Notes under the pieces: generated by a model | The model's input: the letters and a program-made list of their open reading frames with translations, nothing else | The model's database searches: none | Told to the model about the DNA's origin: nothing | DNA from: Eleginops maclovinus | Taxonomy: Eukaryota; Chordata; Actinopteri; Perciformes; Eleginopidae | DNA: 64,000 nucleotides | NCBI RefSeq assembly: GCF_036324505.1 | Contig: NC_086370.1 | Coordinates: 16,394,600-16,458,599 of the forward strand | Reading direction: 5' to 3' | Shown here: piece by piece, positions 1-14,964 of the stretch | How the letters are laid out: each line of letters starts with the position of its first letter | Position numbering within the stretch: the stretch's first letter is position 1 | Made by a program: the position numbers and the translations under genes

Positions 1-973
1 ATGAGATGAAAAGGTTAATATTTTCCAGGCTGGTGGGTGGGAGGTGATAGCTATGTGTGTTCATGTGTGTGAGCGCAATGTGTTTGCATGTGTGTTTGAT
101 TACACATTTATGTGTGTTTTCTGTGTGGGTGATAGAGAAAAGTTTCATGTAAAATGCTGCTGTGTTCTTTGAAAAGTCGATTCCTTTCACTGAAGTAGAT
201 ATGCTACCAGAGATGTATCCATTGGAAATGTTAAAAAGTTATCAGCTCTCGAAACTGATTCTGGTTTTGATGAAAAATACGGAGCCAAGAACTAAAGTGT
301 CATAATTTCTCATAAACTATTGAATTTAAAAATCTGATGCATGTACATGTAATTTTCTTTGACCTTCTTTTGATTTGAATCCTGTTTGTAAAAAATGAAC
401 TGTTATTTAAATAACCAAGTGAAAGGACTGTGCAGCCTGGGTTAGCTCAGTCAAAATCAAATTATGTAGATCAGTGTTGCCAAATTTTTCTGTACCAACA
501 AGGCCCTGTACAGATTATCTCAAGTACTCCTTTAAACAACTCCACCTGCCATGTTCCAAATGTTGCACTATACAAAGTTATGATGTTTTACTGTGAACCT
601 TTGCACCTAATACATTTGTAGGTGGTTTTACTGAAATTGCATGTGTACTACTTGACCTCAAAATACTTTACGGAGCAAAAGCGGTTACAGCAGTGAAGCC
701 TAGCCTATCATTTAGCTAACTTTTCAAATGTTCTATTCACTAATTATTCAAACATTTAAACACCAAACTATTTCAATTGTTAAATCATTAACAAGCCTAT
801 TACTGGCTTTTTGGGGTAAATTAGATGTTCAAATTATTTTCTCACTTCCTATAAAGCCCTCCTCACAACCTGAAAGTATCTGAAATGTACTAGCTGTATG
901 TGAAAATACGATTGATAATCATTTGGAACATAAAACGGACTTTACTCTGCCAACTCCCTAGTATAAAGTCCGT
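1..973. other. Intergenic, no gene recognised
   Basis: AT-rich sequence with a degenerate TG-rich start (about 45-130). Short open frames are unrelated to any family I recognise and have no splice or coding support. Confidence 0.5.
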
Positions 974-2903
974 AAAGTGTACGCTATGTTTTTTTGAATT
1001 TATTTGTGGGATTTTGAGCATAACAGATACATATTACACCTGATGCATGAAGCGGCATTAATACAAAGATTCATTCTGTGAAACCAGGTACAATCAAAGA
1101 GACAGTTTAATTCTAGGGGTGGCTTTGTTCCAAATAAATTGTGAGATTAAGCTATCAAGAGGGTGGAAAAAGGGTTTAGGGAGGAAAATAGGTATGCACT
1201 GGAAAAGATACAAGAACTTGGGCAGTACATTCATTTTAATACAATTCATCCGACCAGCGAGAGACAGAGGCAAGAGTGACCACCGGTGGACGTCTTGGGA
1301 TAGCCTGGCTAAGAGAGGGGAGAAGTTACATTTAAATAGTTCTGAATAGTTTTTTGTTACACAGACGCCCAAATATTTAAAGTGCTCCAATGACGTTCTG
1401 AATGGTAACTTTGACAGGGGATAGGCTGTGGCAACTGGCATAAGTTCACTTTTTTAATGCAGATTTAATTTATAACCTGAGATATGCCCAAAGTCTTTCA
1501 ACACATTAAGTACAAGAGGGATAGATTTGTTGGACAAGAAAGAAAGACCAAGAGGTCATCGGTGTACAGGGATACCTTATGTTCTATGCCGCCTCTTGAG
1601 ATGCCCTGCATCTGACTGGACCTGAGGGCTACTGCTAGAGGTTCAATGGCAATGGCAAACAGTAATGGAGAGAGTGGGCAGCCCTGTCGGGTACCACGTT
1701 TGAGGGAGAAATAATCAGAATAGTCATTATTTGTGCGGACACAAGTAAGAGGGGATGTATACAAAAGCTTAATCCATGATATAAATGTATTGCCAAAGCC
1801 AAAACGTTTCAAGGTGCAAAACAGGTAGGGCCACTCCACACTGTCAAATGCCTTTTCAGCATCCATTGAAATGACCAGCTCAGGGTTGTCAGAGGTTGTG
1901 GGTGAATACAGAATATCAAACAGTCGCCTGATATTGTGAAAGGAATGTCTGTTCTTTACAAACCCTGTTTGGTCTGCGGCGATGATTTGGAAGGACACAC
2001 TCTAGAGGTTTAGCCAGCATTTTAGCCAGTATTTTGACATCTGTACAAAGAAGAGAGATAGGGCGATAATTTCTACAGGACAGAGGGTCTTTATCCTTTT
2101 CAAGATAAGAGAGATAGTAGCCTGATGTAGCGTGAGAGGGTGTGTGCCTCTTTGCAGCGATTCATTAAACATGTTGAGTAGCAGTGGGGACAGCGTACCT
2201 GCAAATGTTTTAAAAAATTCGGTAGGGAAACCGTCAGGGCCAGGGCATTTCCCATTCTGCATAAGCATTAAAGCACTCCTAAGTTCGGTTATTGTGAATG
2301 GTGCGTCCAGACTAGATGCCACTTCAGAGTTGATGGAAGGGATATCTAAGGAACTAAAAAAGTGTTCGTATTGCGTTTCACTATTTAGGCACTCAGAGGA
2401 GTATAATGAAGCATAAAAGTCTCTGAACTGATTATCAATGGATTGAGGGTTAATCGTTATTCCAATATCTGTGTCAATCTGGTTGATGTGCATTGATGAG
2501 GAGGACTGCCGAATTTGGTGAGCAAGCAATGACTTAGTCTATCTCCAAACTCATAATAAGTATGACGTGTTTTTAAAAGGGACTCTGCCGTTTCATTGGA
2601 GGCCCGAATGTCATATTCTGCTTTCTTTGTGAGCAGTTCTTTGAAAACATCAGCATCAGGTGTGTCTACACCTTTGACTGCAGCTCTGCTATGTCATTGG
2701 AGAGAGAGACTTTGTTTTCCCTAGCAATCTTTGTTTTATAGGCGTATAGGAGTAAGATCTTATTTCACCTCTTAAATGAGCTTTACATGACTCCCATATA
2801 TCTGCTGCAGATACATCTGGATTGACATTAGTAGATATGAAAAGGTCAATACGACTGTTAATTGTGCTAATAAAGTTGTTGTCAGAAAGTGTACGCTATG
2901 TTT
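974..2903 (-). mobile_element. 5'-truncated L1-like LINE fragment with target-site duplication
   Basis: The minus strand reads as a broken L1-type ORF2. From about 2885 down to 1094 it gives the linker after the endonuclease (IWESCKAHLRGEI), the reverse transcriptase entry motif (GKCPGPDGFPTEFFK), the palm motif SMDAEKAFDSVEW, GTRQGCPLSPLLFAIAIEPLA, and the catalytic box as YTDD where YADD is usual. The C-terminal part contains FKYLGVCVT. Frames break near 2000, 1500 and 1094, so it is a pseudogene. An 18-bp direct repeat (AAAGTGTACGCTATGTTT) lies at 974-991 and 2886-2903. The left copy runs into a short poly-T, that is, the element's poly-A in minus orientation. This is the signature of target-primed reverse transcription with 5' truncation; the endonuclease domain is absent. 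Confidence 0.88.
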
Positions 2904-5143
2904 AAGCCCTGGCTGTGTGAATATAGGGGCTAAATCACCGATAAAGTCGCAGGTAGGGTGTGGGCGTGTTGATGACGTTTCTGTTGGACTGGCGTAAAAC
3001 GGGTAGAAAACAAAGATCCGAAGGGTCAAAAAGAACAAGGGCAATTTACATGAAAACTCCAAAAATAAATGTCTAACTAGACGGACAACAAGATTCGCTG
3101 ATGGTTGGTACTAAAATCAACAGAACTGTTGAAAAAACTTTATGGGACTCGGTTTTATGACCACATTCTAACTTGGCTACCTGTTTTGGCGTCATGTCAT
3201 GCTCTCTTTCTTATATGGAAAGTGTGACACTATTCTTCTGTATTTACAGTAAATAACGCTCCTGACAATGATTAGTTACTATTCTGTGCTTCATAAAAGG
3301 GAACTCTGGAAAGGTAAAATACCTGCGTTCTAGAGCTCATTTGAGAAAACGACTTAAATTAATTTTAACACACTCTCAATTGTGTGATGTCTTAAAGTTG
3401 ACTTTTTATGTGTCTATATATATTATTTTTTTTTATTCAAGTTGTGTTTTTTCTCTTCTTTACCCAGTAAATGTGAGCCAAGAACTTGCAGTACAAGTCG
3501 GACCTTTCTGAAGGGATAGCACGGATATGTTAGAGAATCATGTACCCATAAGCAGAGGACGGTAGAAGCAGAATGATGTACTTTAGCCACCTCAAGAAAG
3601 CATTGTTAGTTTTAGTGTATACTATATTTTCATAATTTTCCCTTCCCTTCAGACCGTCTGATTTTCTAGATTTCTTCAAAGCCACAAAATCTGATATTTT
3701 ATCTTGCAGGACACAGAAGTTGATGTTTCGCCTAGGCCTCTATCGTTAAGTTTTCTTTTGTTATTGTGTGACTTTGGAGATTCTGACTAACTCTGAACCA
3801 GTCCCACAATAATTACAAACAAAGTGACCAATCAAGGAATGTTCTGCAAGGGTAAACTACTACTGTTTTTCCAATCTAGGGTGTGCCAACCACTATTTTC
3901 TGTAGATAATAAAGTGTCTATAGATAAGTACCTCATACAACCCCCCCAAAAATTAAAACATCGATTCAACCATGAGGACAACAGCCATAAAACTTTCACA
4001 TATTCTGCATGAGCATGGACACAGAAATGAGAGATTGGTTGTTTGAGAGTTCAGAGCTTTTCATCAAATGGTTCAGACAAAGTACAAAAGCCTGGACTCA
4101 CTCAGAGGACATAGAGGACAGGTAAAGGACAGGACAGGCAGGGCTGGACCCAGATTGGCCTGACCTACAGGCTGAGCTCAGTCTCTCACTATGGCCGCTC
4201 TGTTCTGGTTAAGTCCCTAACCGGATTTTCCAATACCAATAGTCCCAATAAATCCATCTCTGTGGGACATTCAACCGGCATTATGCTTGTCTTTCCTCTG
4301 TGCTGCGAAAAGTGCTCAGCGCAATTTGGAACAAGACATCCAATCTGCACTCCTCTCCATTGTCTTCCCCACCAGACAGCCCAGTGAAGTAATGCTCTCA
4401 GCCAAATCCCCCTCTATGTGCAGTTGCAGCCTCCCTTGCCCACAGATGCGCTCAGCTCTAATTAGGCAGACTGCTGGATGTGTTGTGGGGGGGGGGGGGA
4501 ATCTCTCTACACAGACATATCATCTGGTGGCAGCTTCACAGATTTACGTCTTTTCATGTAGTTGATGTGCATGTGTATAAGCTGCTGCTGTGGGAGAGAA
4601 AGACGGAGAGATTTACGATTAAGTGATGAACACAATCCTAACTTTTAATGTATGGCATAAACAGCACTCAAAGACAATCTGGGACTGTGAGTCTGTGTAT
4701 GTGTGTATCCGTCCTGCAACATGTTACACAACTTTACACAGCCCTGCCGCTTGTTCAGTTAGGGAGTGTACAGTATGCTTCAGATCTGCAGAACTTGCTT
4801 AGCGCTCCCATGAGACCTGCGTCATCAGCACAGAGGTTATTTCCTGTAGTTGAAGAGCAGCATAACTCTCTTCCTGTTCTGTGTGTGAAGAACCAGGTTT
4901 GTCCCCCGCTTCTTTCTTTACTGTACATACAGGTTACAAGTTGTACAGTAGTTTGTTCGCCAACGTTCTTGCTATTTCATGATATCCCTGACTGAATTAT
5001 CCTATGCCAAACTATCAGATTCTAAACATGAACACTGACCACTGCAAGCCTCTTCAGCCTGGTTCTTTTCAAGCTGAATGTTTTAAATATTCCAATAAAG
5101 GAAAACTAGTGCAATGGCCTTTGTTTAAATTGTTGTTTAGCTC
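2904..5143. other. Intergenic, no gene recognised
   Basis: Beyond the right L1 target duplication the sequence has no family I can name. Open frames here (for example 3824-4012 and 4287-4565) lack recognisable domains. A poly-G run is at about 4486-4499. Confidence 0.4.
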
Positions 5144-5829
5144 TTTTCAGACCTGGCATTAACATGCACCTTAGTGATCATAAGTGGACAGATATAAATA
5201 CAGCTGTTACATACACTATAATAGTGTTTTCGGCCTAAGTGGATAGCTTACGATATGTCTTCTCACATCTGGCACTAACCATCATCTTTTGGGCTCCGAC
5301 CACAAGTGGACAGCTTTAAATATCGGACCACTTCTGATCAAATATCAATTTCCTGCTCTATATGCAAATAAACACATACGTCAGATACATAGACTGTATA
5401 AAGACAGAGGTCAGGATTTAAGTTTTAATTAAACTAAGGGAAAATTATAATTCATTTCCCCCTCACCTCTCCACTGCTTTGCTGCGCTTGTGGGGGAAAA
5501 CATGAGCAGAGGGCAAAACATTTAGGTTTTCAAAGTCCTCGAAAAGCGTTGCAGAATGAAATAGGAAACACTTTTTCATCATCTTTCAAGCTGTTGTAAA
5601 TCACCTCTCTTTTTGAGTAACATACACAGACACTCCTTTTGAGTAGACGCTCCTTAAATGTGGCCAAGGACACACTCGCATACACACTGCCCAAAAGAAT
5701 GTGGCGCTATGTAACCCAGACCACCTCTGAGGGAATCAGATCTCAATGTATCTAAGGCGCATTTACACCTGTACTTAGAGCTGTCCATTGATCATCCCAA
5801 AGGACACATGTTAATACCAAGTCAAATGG
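5144..5829. repeat. MITE-like inverted repeat with a duplicated end motif
   Basis: The left end (about 5148-5212: GACCTGGCATTAACATG, then GATCA, GTGGACAG, AAATACAG) matches the reverse complement of about 5762-5822 (GACTTGGTATTAACATG, then GATCA, TGGACAG, AAGTACAG) over some 60 bp with scattered mismatches. A third degenerate copy in left orientation is at about 5263-5325 (CATCTGGCACTAACCAT, then AAGTGGACAGCTTTAAAT). There is no coding capacity. Superfamily and exact ends are uncertain, and I see no clear target duplication. Confidence 0.5.
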
Positions 5830-8625
<2,796 letters not shown>

Positions 8626-9788
8626 TACATGATCAGGGACGTGCACAGGTACGGGCTAATGTTGCCCGGGCAATGGCCCGTTTGCCCTTTTTGGCTGACC
8701 TGCCCTTCTGGAGGGAGCGAGAGTTTTTGTTTTCTGTTGTGGCCGAATCAACATGATAAGCCCACAATTAGTATTGTAGCGTCTCGCTGCGGGAAACACA
8801 CCTTGTCAGCGCTGTCATTTGCCCCCAGTCACGTGACTTAGTTTACAATCTGACAGCTGAGAGTAAAGGAAAGCCCTCCGAGTCCCGCCTCATACGGCTA
8901 AGGTGATCATACCAAATACCTGCTTGGCTTTGGTGGCCAATCCCCGGGTCAATCTGTCCCCGGAAATGTCAAATATGCTTTAAAAACACATAGCAAGGGG
9001 AAATAACATTATAACAAAGTTGATGTTTCAATGGCGTGGTGCTTGTTCGCAGCAATACAATTATTGTGGCCTTAGCGTTAGCAGCTTTCTTCTTCTTCTT
9101 CTTCTTCTTCTTCTTCTTCTTCTTCTTCTTCTTCTTCTTCTTCTTCTTCTTCTTCTTCTTCTTCTTCTTCTTCGTAATTGCCAGCTAAATTCTTAATGCA
9201 TAACTCGTTTCAGTGTGGACCACACAAGTGTTTTAAACCAGGTAAGTTTTTATTATTTATGTTCTATATCGCCAAGTGTGTGATTACACATTTACGTTTT
9301 ATACATATAATATTTATTATACTGTAGGCTATTGGTGCCGATGCGTTAAGACCGCCTCTAGTGTCGGATTTTGGAAAATTGGGGACTTTACTTCTTCTTG
9401 ACACCGTCGGTTATTTACAGAAAAACACCTAAATATACTTGTTATTGTGCTTCTGTCTTTTCTTCTGCTCCGTAAACTCCCTCAACGCTTGCTCTCTTCT
9501 CTTGATCGCTCTCTCACAAAGGGAGACCACTTCACTGTCCCGCTTCATTGTGGGATTTCTGCGTCTCTACCATTTTAGTTTGACCATCTGTTATTAAGTT
9601 ATGGAATACTAAATAAATAAGTAATTTGATACCTTACCGTTACTGCGCTCATAAAGAATGATAAGAATAATGCGTATCGAACTGGTGTCATTAATTAGTG
9701 AGTTTATTTAAGGTAATTAGTTAGAAGCCCCTTTTCCAGTTTAGAGCAATAGCCCCTCCAAATGTCTGTGCACGTCCCTGTACATGAT
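8626..9788. mobile_element. Non-autonomous hAT-type DNA transposon with 8-bp target duplication
   Basis: The element proper is 8634-9780 (1147 bp). It begins CAGGGACGTGCACAG and ends with the exact inverted complement CTGTGCACGTCCCTG, giving 15-bp perfect terminal inverted repeats. It is flanked on both sides by the same 8 bp, TACATGAT (8626-8633 and 9781-9788). An 8-bp duplication plus CAGGG-type ends is diagnostic of the hAT superfamily. No transposase frame is present inside, so it is a deletion derivative that would need a transposase in trans. It contains a CTT microsatellite and ends 230 bp before the fas start codon. Confidence 0.9.
9087..9173. repeat. (CTT)n microsatellite inside the hAT element
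   Basis: About 29 uninterrupted CTT/TTC units within the internal part of the hAT-type element. Confidence 0.97.
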
Positions 9789-10010
9789 AGCTACTCCCAT
9801 ACCTCTCAGCTGTTTACTCCATGCAAAGTTTTTACTGAAATGTAAACTAAAAAATGCATGATTCATTTTCTATTTAGGACAGAAACCAAAGCAATGAAGA
9901 CAAAACATACCCAATTCAGCTCCGCCTCGCAGTTTCAATACAGGGCAGTAACCGTAAGCAGCGTGGCCATAGCCTACTGTTAATTACAATATCCGATAAA
10001 GTACCACAGC

Positions 10011-13000
10011 ATGGTGGCAGCTGACTCTAGCAAGTTTCCTTCGTGGGTTTTCATCGCCGTTTTGGTTTTTCTTCTAACAGTGTAAGTAAAGAGAGGACCT
10101 TTATGATCCGTTTATGACAAGATGTACAGGCGTGAAGAAATTCAGGGTGGAACAAATCGATGTGTGACATAATTCACAAGAACACCAGAGTTAAACATAC
10201 TTAAAATATAACTGTATGGAAAGCGATGTTATTAAAACGTTATAAAAGTTATACCTTCTAGACATTGTGATAGACGTATTGTGTTGTAAGACTTAGTTTC
10301 AGTTTCTGTTTTGGTTCGTATTTATATCCAGGTGATAACAAAAATCAGGTGATCATACAGAGCTAAAATACGTGATATAAATACATACACAGCCTCAAAT
10401 AAGAATGTTGAAATACAATATGGCTACATATAAATACAAGACAGAAGTAAACAACAGTCTTGGATATGAACATGGTTTCAGGGGGAAGGTTGCATCATTC
10501 CGCAAACGCTTATTTCCTGTTTGTTTAATACAAAATAACAAAAGTGTTTTAAAGAGAGTTCTATGAGAAAATGTGAAATCTTTTTGAAATGATTTTCAAA
10601 TGTTTTTGTTTGTTTATTTTCCAGGGACTTGTCCTCTGCTCAAGGGGAACTCCAGCAGTGTGTTGATGGCACGTACGAGCATGAGGGTGCGACTTGTTGT
10701 CTGTGTGGTGCTGGTAAGTATCACAGGTTATACGTAAACTTAATGGAAATATAACAATCAGTTTAAGGTTTAGAAGCTTTTTATATTTAAATATAACCAA
10801 GTGATTTAAGTTATCTTGGACAAAATGGGATCTATAGATAGATTGCTTATATCATTTTAGAATATGCAAATGCAAACACAGAACCTTTAGCTAGGGGCTA
10901 CTAACTTACATTTGGTTTGCATAATATAGTGTGTAAATCATAAGCTGCTCCAAATATTGTCTTCTGTCCCTGGTTCATGTGTCTTAATGTTGTAGGTACG
11001 TTCGTGGAGAGGCACTGCACTACGAGTCAACCTAGAATATGCACAAACTGTGCTGAAAGGACATACAGCAGTCACCCTCATTACCAGGAATCCTGTGAGC
11101 CATGCACGTCCTGCTCACATACCAATGGTAAAGACAAAATGGAACCTCACCAGACTATAGCAAAAATACAGTTTAAAAGCAATGCAGCAGTATGTCAGTC
11201 CTTCTAATGTTTAATGTGTTTTTATGGTCCTTTAAGCCAATCTAGAGGTGGACGAACCCTGCACCCGTGCCAGAGACGCAACGTGTCGATGCAAAAAGGA
11301 TCACTTTTGCAGCATTGGTAAAGAAACCTGTAGAATCTGCTACCTCTGTAAAAAGTAAGTTCTTCTGTAAACTAGAAGATTTACGTATAGCTTCTTTAAA
11401 GAAATGTCTGCAAAACAGTGTCACTGTTATAATAATTTAATGTAAGCATACTTTTTTTTGTGGTTTCAGATGTACTGATGGTGTCAAAGTAGCCTGTACA
11501 GCCACCAATGACACAGTCTGCAATGACAAAATTGAAGGTATGCCTTATTGCATTCGGGTGGCTTAAATGATTACATTGCCATATCATTTATTAATTGTAT
11601 CTTGTGTTTTCAGGGGGGACTAACACTGGGATGATAGCTGGCATAATTGTCCCAATTGTTTTGATACTTATTGGACTTCTTGTATTCATCTGGATAAGGA
11701 AACACAACCGTGAGTATTTCTAATACTTTACCACTATATGTTGAGATCAGCAGAGGGTTCTGAAACAGTGTGTGTTTCTGAATAGAAATAAGAAAGCACA
11801 GTTATAATACTAATGTTCACATTCTATTTCTTAACTTTATTTAATTTTTTACATCAGCAACTGTAACAATAAACATTGTCACAGTGCTTGCAGACGGGCT
11901 CTTTTTCTTTTTTCACTTTTCAAGCACACCTGTTCAAATCCTATTGTTTCAAGTACAACATAACCAGCTAGTCCAGCTCCGTCATGTCCATCCATCCATC
12001 CATCTTCTCCCGCTTTTCCGTCCAGGTCGCGGAGGTAATAGCTCCAGCAGAGAGCCCCAAACTTTCCTTTCCCTGGCCACATCAACCAGCTCTAACTGGG
12101 GGATTCCAAGACGCTCCCAGGCCAGCGAAGAGATATAATCCCTCCACCTGGTCCTAGGTCTACCCTTCGGTCTCTTCCCAGGCTGGACGTGCCTGGAACA
12201 CCTCCCTAGGGAGGCGCCCAGGTGGCATCCTCACGATGACTGAACTTCTCCCCTTATCCCTAAGGGAGATGCCAGCCACCCTGCGGAGAAATCCCATTTC
12301 GGCCGCTTGTATCCGCAATCTCGTTCTTTCGGTCATGACCCATCCTTCATGATCATAGGTGAGGGTAGGGACGAAGATGGCTCGGTAGACAGAAAGCTTT
12401 GCCTTCTGGCTCAGCTCTCTTTTCGTCACAACGGTGCGGTAAAGCGACTGCAGTACCGCTCCCGCTGCTCCGATTATCCGGCCCATCTCACGCTCCATTG
12501 TTCCCTCACTCGAGAACAAGACCCCGAGATACTTGAACTCCTTCAATTGGGGTAAGGCTTCATCCCCTACCTGGAGTGGACAGTCCATCGGTTTCCTGCT
12601 GAGAACCATGGCCTCAGATTTGGAGGTGCTGATCCTCATCCCAGCTGCTTCACACTCGGCCGCGAACCGATCCAGTGAGTGCTGAAGGTCACAGACCGAT
12701 GAAGCCATTAGGACCACATCATCTGCAAAAAGCAGTGGTGCAATCCTTAGCCCACCGAACTGCAGACCCCCTCCCCCATGACTATGCCTCGAAATCCTGT
12801 CCATGAATATCACAAACAGGATTGGTGACATAGCGCAGCCCTGGCGGAGGCCAACCCTCACCGGAAATCGGTCCGACGTGCTACCGAGTGCCCGGACACA
12901 GCTCTCGCTTTGAGAGTACAGAGATTAGATGGCCCTGAGCAGAGACCCCCTCACCCCATACTCCCGCAGCACCTCCCACAGTATCTCCCTGGGAACCTGG

Positions 13001-14964
13001 TCATACGCCTTCTCCAAATCCACAAAGCACATGTAGACCGGATGAGCGTACTCCCAGGCCCCCTCCAGGATCCTTGCGAGAGTGAAAAGAGGTGTTGCCC
13101 ATGTTGCTTTTTCGGGCTGTGCCCGGCCGGGGTCCGTGGCAAGCCCGGCCACCAGACGCTCACTGACGAGTCCTCCTTCTGGGCCTGGCTCCAGAAGGGG
13201 ACCCCAGGCTTCCTCCGGGCCGGGTATCCTCGCTTTCATGTTTGTTTGTCATGAGGTCTTTTTGAACCAATCTTAGTCTGGCCCCTTACCTGAGACCAAT
13301 TTGCCATGGGAGACCTTGCCAGGAACACAAGGTTCCAGACAACACAGTCCCCAGTTTCATCGGGGCACACAAATCTCTCCACCACAATAAGGTGCTGGTT
13401 CTCCGTCATGTGCTTCAATATATTCCCTTTTGTATAATTGTTTCAGTTTTTGATTCCAGTGCAGTTCAAATTTAATTTGAGAAACCTTCAGATTTAATGG
13501 CTGCTTTTGTATCTTTTTAATAGTCTGTCTTGTTTTTGATTATTTGTTTCACAAGGGAAAGGAAATAATACTCCAGACGAAGAAAGAAATGGTGGTCCAG
13601 CTGGTGTTTTGGTAAGCTATTCTTCAATTTGATCTCTTTTCATCCATTTATGAGATGTTGGCTTTGTCCTGTTTTATCTCCCCTCACAAAACATGTGCAC
13701 GTATGATGAACAACTTTCTGTTTCTTCTCTAATATTGGCAAAGCTGCCCCTTTCTGTAGGAGGTGCAGGTTAGTTGTATGAAACCTTTGGCGTTCCTGTT
13801 ATTGTGCTTGTTTGTGTCTGTGCATATTTGATATACTTTAGATATTAGGGGTGGGAATCACCAGGGTCCCCACGATACGATACAATTGTAATACTTAAGC
13901 CACGGTACGATAGCATTGCGGTTCTACGATATGCTGATTTCTTTCTCCGCTGACTCCATCTTTGTATTGACTTACTTCCAGCCAATCCCACTGACTTTAT
14001 CCATGGCAATGACAGCACAAGAAAAAGCTACGTACCATTTAGTTGATTGAAAAAGCAATTGTTACCTACAACTTTAATTTGGATTTGCAATATGAAAAGT
14101 TCATATCATAAAATCCGTGTATCGATACAATATCACAACAAAAAGTATCGCGCTTCAATGCTGTATCGATTATTTCCCCCAGCCCTAGCAGATATACTAT
14201 TTGAAATCTGTAAAGATTGTGTAAGTGGTTTGTTATTTTATCAGAACTGTAATTTGTTTATTAACATTCATTCTTCTTCCGTTTCTCAGGAGGATCTGTC
14301 CCTTAAAGGTAAAAAAAACCATCTGTGCAAATTTTTGAAATTGATGCTATATTAGAGGTTTAATTACTATTTCTCTATATTTTGAGTTTTGTTTGTATGT
14401 GTTAACCTACTTGGCAATAAAACCGATTCTGATAGTGATTCTAATATTCCCAGTTGGAATGATCAGTAGGCCGAATGACAAATATCCTGTGAATATCAAT
14501 ACCCTATTTCACTATAGTTTGTACCAATGTTTTATGGCTCATACACAATCCTGTTTTTTTACTCTGATACTTTTAAATATTTTGTGTTTAAATCAATATG
14601 CCCCTACAAGTTCAGTAAAGTTGTGATGATGTGTGCTGTGCTTTGTTAAAATAAGTGCCTTTTCCTTTATTTAATCTTAGAACCACTTTTGGCTTTGGGG
14701 CCCAACCTGCCTGACATTGCCAATATAATTGGATGGAAGACTATGAAGGATGTAGCAATACGCAGCTGTATGTTAGAAACTACTATTGAGAATTGTAAGC
14801 TGAACCATGTTGGTGATGTTCAGGAGCAGACACTCCAACTTCTACAGGAGTTTGTGCAGAAGGAGGGCGGGCAGGCCCTTACTACCTTGATCCAAAACAT
14901 GAAAAATGGTGGCCACAGAAAAAAGGCAGAGATGGTGATCGCTAAATTAACTCCTCCCACTTGA
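10011..14964 (+). CDS. fas: Fas-like TNF receptor superfamily death receptor
   Basis: Spliced gene with coding exons 10011-10081, 10625-10713, 10996-11127, 11237-11354, 11470-11537, 11614-11709, 13556-13611, 14290-14308 and 14681-14964. The total is 933 nt, 310 residues (human FAS 335). All introns are GT-AG and phases join. Residues 1-30 are a signal peptide (hydrophobic FIAVLVFLLTV). Residues 35-157 are cysteine-rich TNFR repeats. A transmembrane segment is at about 166-186 (MIAGIIVPIVLILIGLLVFI). A death domain is at about 220-305, where IENCKLNHVGDVQEQTLQLL aligns with the Fas death domain rather than with TNFR1 or DR5 types. Known role: the Fas ligand receptor recruits FADD and caspase-8 at the plasma membrane to trigger apoptosis. 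The TNFR-death-domain class is certain; Fas itself is inferred from the death domain and length. Confidence 0.87.
11987..13416 (-). mobile_element. Rex3-like (RTE clade) LINE fragment in fas intron 6
   Basis: The minus strand reads as an RTE/Rex3 reverse transcriptase. Visible parts are MCFVDLEKAYDQVPREILWE (about 12970-13050), VGLRQGCAMSPILFVIFMDR (about 12800-12855), the catalytic FADDVVLMAS, and the C-terminal EFKYLGVLFSSEGTME and ERTRLRIQAAEMGFLRRVAG. A frame break lies between 12861 and 12925. Between SLRDKGRSSVI and VRMPPGRLPREVF about 25 residues usual for the family (the LLRVERSQLRWFGHLI region) are missing. The plus strand left edge is a TCCA repeat at 11987-12002, the short tandem repeat tail typical of RTE elements. 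It is a dead copy. Confidence 0.88.
13846..14187. mobile_element. hAT-like MITE in fas intron 7
   Basis: It begins TAGGGGTGGGAATC; the reverse complement of its right edge begins TAGGGCTGGGGGAA. The flanks ttagatat (13838-13845) and gcagatat (14188-14195) match at 6 of 8 positions, suggesting a diverged 8-bp duplication. The interior is rich in CGATAC motifs in both orientations. No coding capacity. The element type is an inference from end sequence and duplication length. Confidence 0.6.

Noticed and set aside
2772..3062. Minus-strand open frame near the L1 fragment as part of ORF2
   Set aside because: The frame crosses the target-site duplication at 2886-2903, beyond which there is no L1 similarity.
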